This document shows positions 63,577 to 64,000 of a DNA stretch of 64,000 bases, in pieces. How positions within the stretch are numbered: position 1 is the first letter of the stretch; every line of letters starts with the position of its first letter. The DNA comes from Gilliamella sp. ESL0441 (GTDB lineage Bacteria; Pseudomonadota; Gammaproteobacteria; Enterobacterales; Orbaceae): assembly GCF_019469185.1 (NCBI RefSeq), contig NZ_CP048264.1, positions 1,798,001-1,862,000 on the forward strand. The letters run 5' to 3'. The notes below the pieces were generated by a model that searched no databases, was not told the DNA's origin, and saw only the letters and a list, made by a program, of their open reading frames with translations. Both the position numbers and the translations under genes were made by a program.

Positions 63577-64000
63577 TTACTTACCTTGAAGATTAGCCGC
63601 AGGAAAACCGCCAAACGGAAGAGGTTTATTACCATGTCGGGCTTTACAATCTTTTAATAGTCCTCCACATTCATCTTTTGCCGGATCATCAACGGCAATT
63701 CCGTCTTTGGTGAAAAACTTATTTCCAGCATAATCACAGCCTGTACCTGAGCGGTACCATCCGCGCATACACCAAGTACATAGTGTTGTGATTTGCCTGG
63801 TAGGCAATTGTAAATTTTGAATATCAAATGGCGAACAAAGTTCAAATTCAACAATAGCTTTCGTTTCTTCGCGTTTATTATTAATAAAAAATAATTGAAC
63901 TCTTTCTTGAGTTGGATCGGCTGTGGCATTACCTGCTAACCAGTTGTCTGAATCAAGGTATTTTGCCATTGTGGTATGAATTTTTACTCTCGCTTGAACT
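63577..64000 (-). CDS. L: Minor tail protein L (5' end outside the window)
   Basis: The frame is open to the window edge, so the gene begins beyond 64000; the ATG at 63969 is internal (the upstream residues VQARVKIHTT fit lambda L). Carries NPTADPTQE-like NATADPTQERVQLFFI and the Cys cluster CTWCMRGWYRSGTGCDYAG and DECGGLLKDC, probably a metal or iron-sulfur site. K starts 2 bases after its stop. Confidence 0.9.
   Translation of the reverse strand, partial: VQARVKIHTTMAKYLDSDNWLAGNATADPTQERVQLFFINNKREETKAIVEFELCSPFDIQNLQLPTRQITTLCTWCMRGWYRSGTGCDYAGNKFFTKDGIAVDDPAKDECGGLLKDCKARHGNKPLPFGGFPAANLQGK

Overview
The window is AT-rich gammaproteobacterial chromosome. Gene content and order match an enterobacterial or Pasteurellales-like backbone: xseB-ispA-dxs, zapA-ssrS-fau, rnr-rlmB, purH-purD, rpoE-rseA-rseB-lepA-lepB-rnc-era, ygiM-cca, rpsO-pnp-nlpI-deaD and prmB-aroC-yfcA. 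Proteins are clearly E. coli-like but diverged, and several E. coli neighbours are missing (rseC, recO, fadIJ, mepA). Together with the low GC and the plant-sugar genes this suggests an Orbaceae gut symbiont such as Gilliamella. That assignment is inference.

Layout. 47-5628 (+): rmuC, xseB, ispA, dxs, zapA, 6S RNA and fau. 5922-7382: a catalase. 7648-21160 (mostly -): rRNA and RNA processing (rlmB, rnr), the last purine steps (purH, purD), and one run from rpoE to era that starts at a textbook sigma-E promoter. 21281-24470: cyaA and a Nudix hydrolase. 24793-27317: two exported proteins, one YdgH-like and one adhesin-like. 27521-28081: five tRNAs (Met, Leu, Gln, Leu, Gln) behind one strong promoter. 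28199-29912: cca (without its HD motifs) and ygiM.

30029-39166 is a sugar locus: alpha-galactosidase, GalR/GalS-type repressor, a BglH-type porin and a beta-galactosidase. Both galactosidase genes carry GalR-type operators next to CRP-type sites. The porin gene has a perfect CRP half-site pair and a BglG-type antiterminator (RAT) site overlapping an intrinsic terminator in its leader. cyaA lies in the same window. No sugar permease is present.

39307-53909 (-) holds recB, sixA, yfcZ, deaD, nlpI, pnp, rpsO, a LysR regulator, yfcA, aroC and prmB.

54296-64000 is the tail-fibre end of a lambdoid prophage (L, K, I, J, two small proteins, tail fibre, Tfa). The most interesting feature is at 55181-57037. 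Two identical 20-bp repeats in inverted orientation flank a segment with two oppositely oriented pairs of tail-fibre C-terminus plus Tfa. One repeat lies inside the expressed fibre gene. The other is at the head of a silent, start-less fibre cassette in the same reading frame. It also abuts the stop codon of a lambda-Int-like tyrosine recombinase that lacks the arm-binding domain. I read this as an invertible host-range switch run by a tyrosine recombinase rather than a Gin/Cin-type serine invertase.
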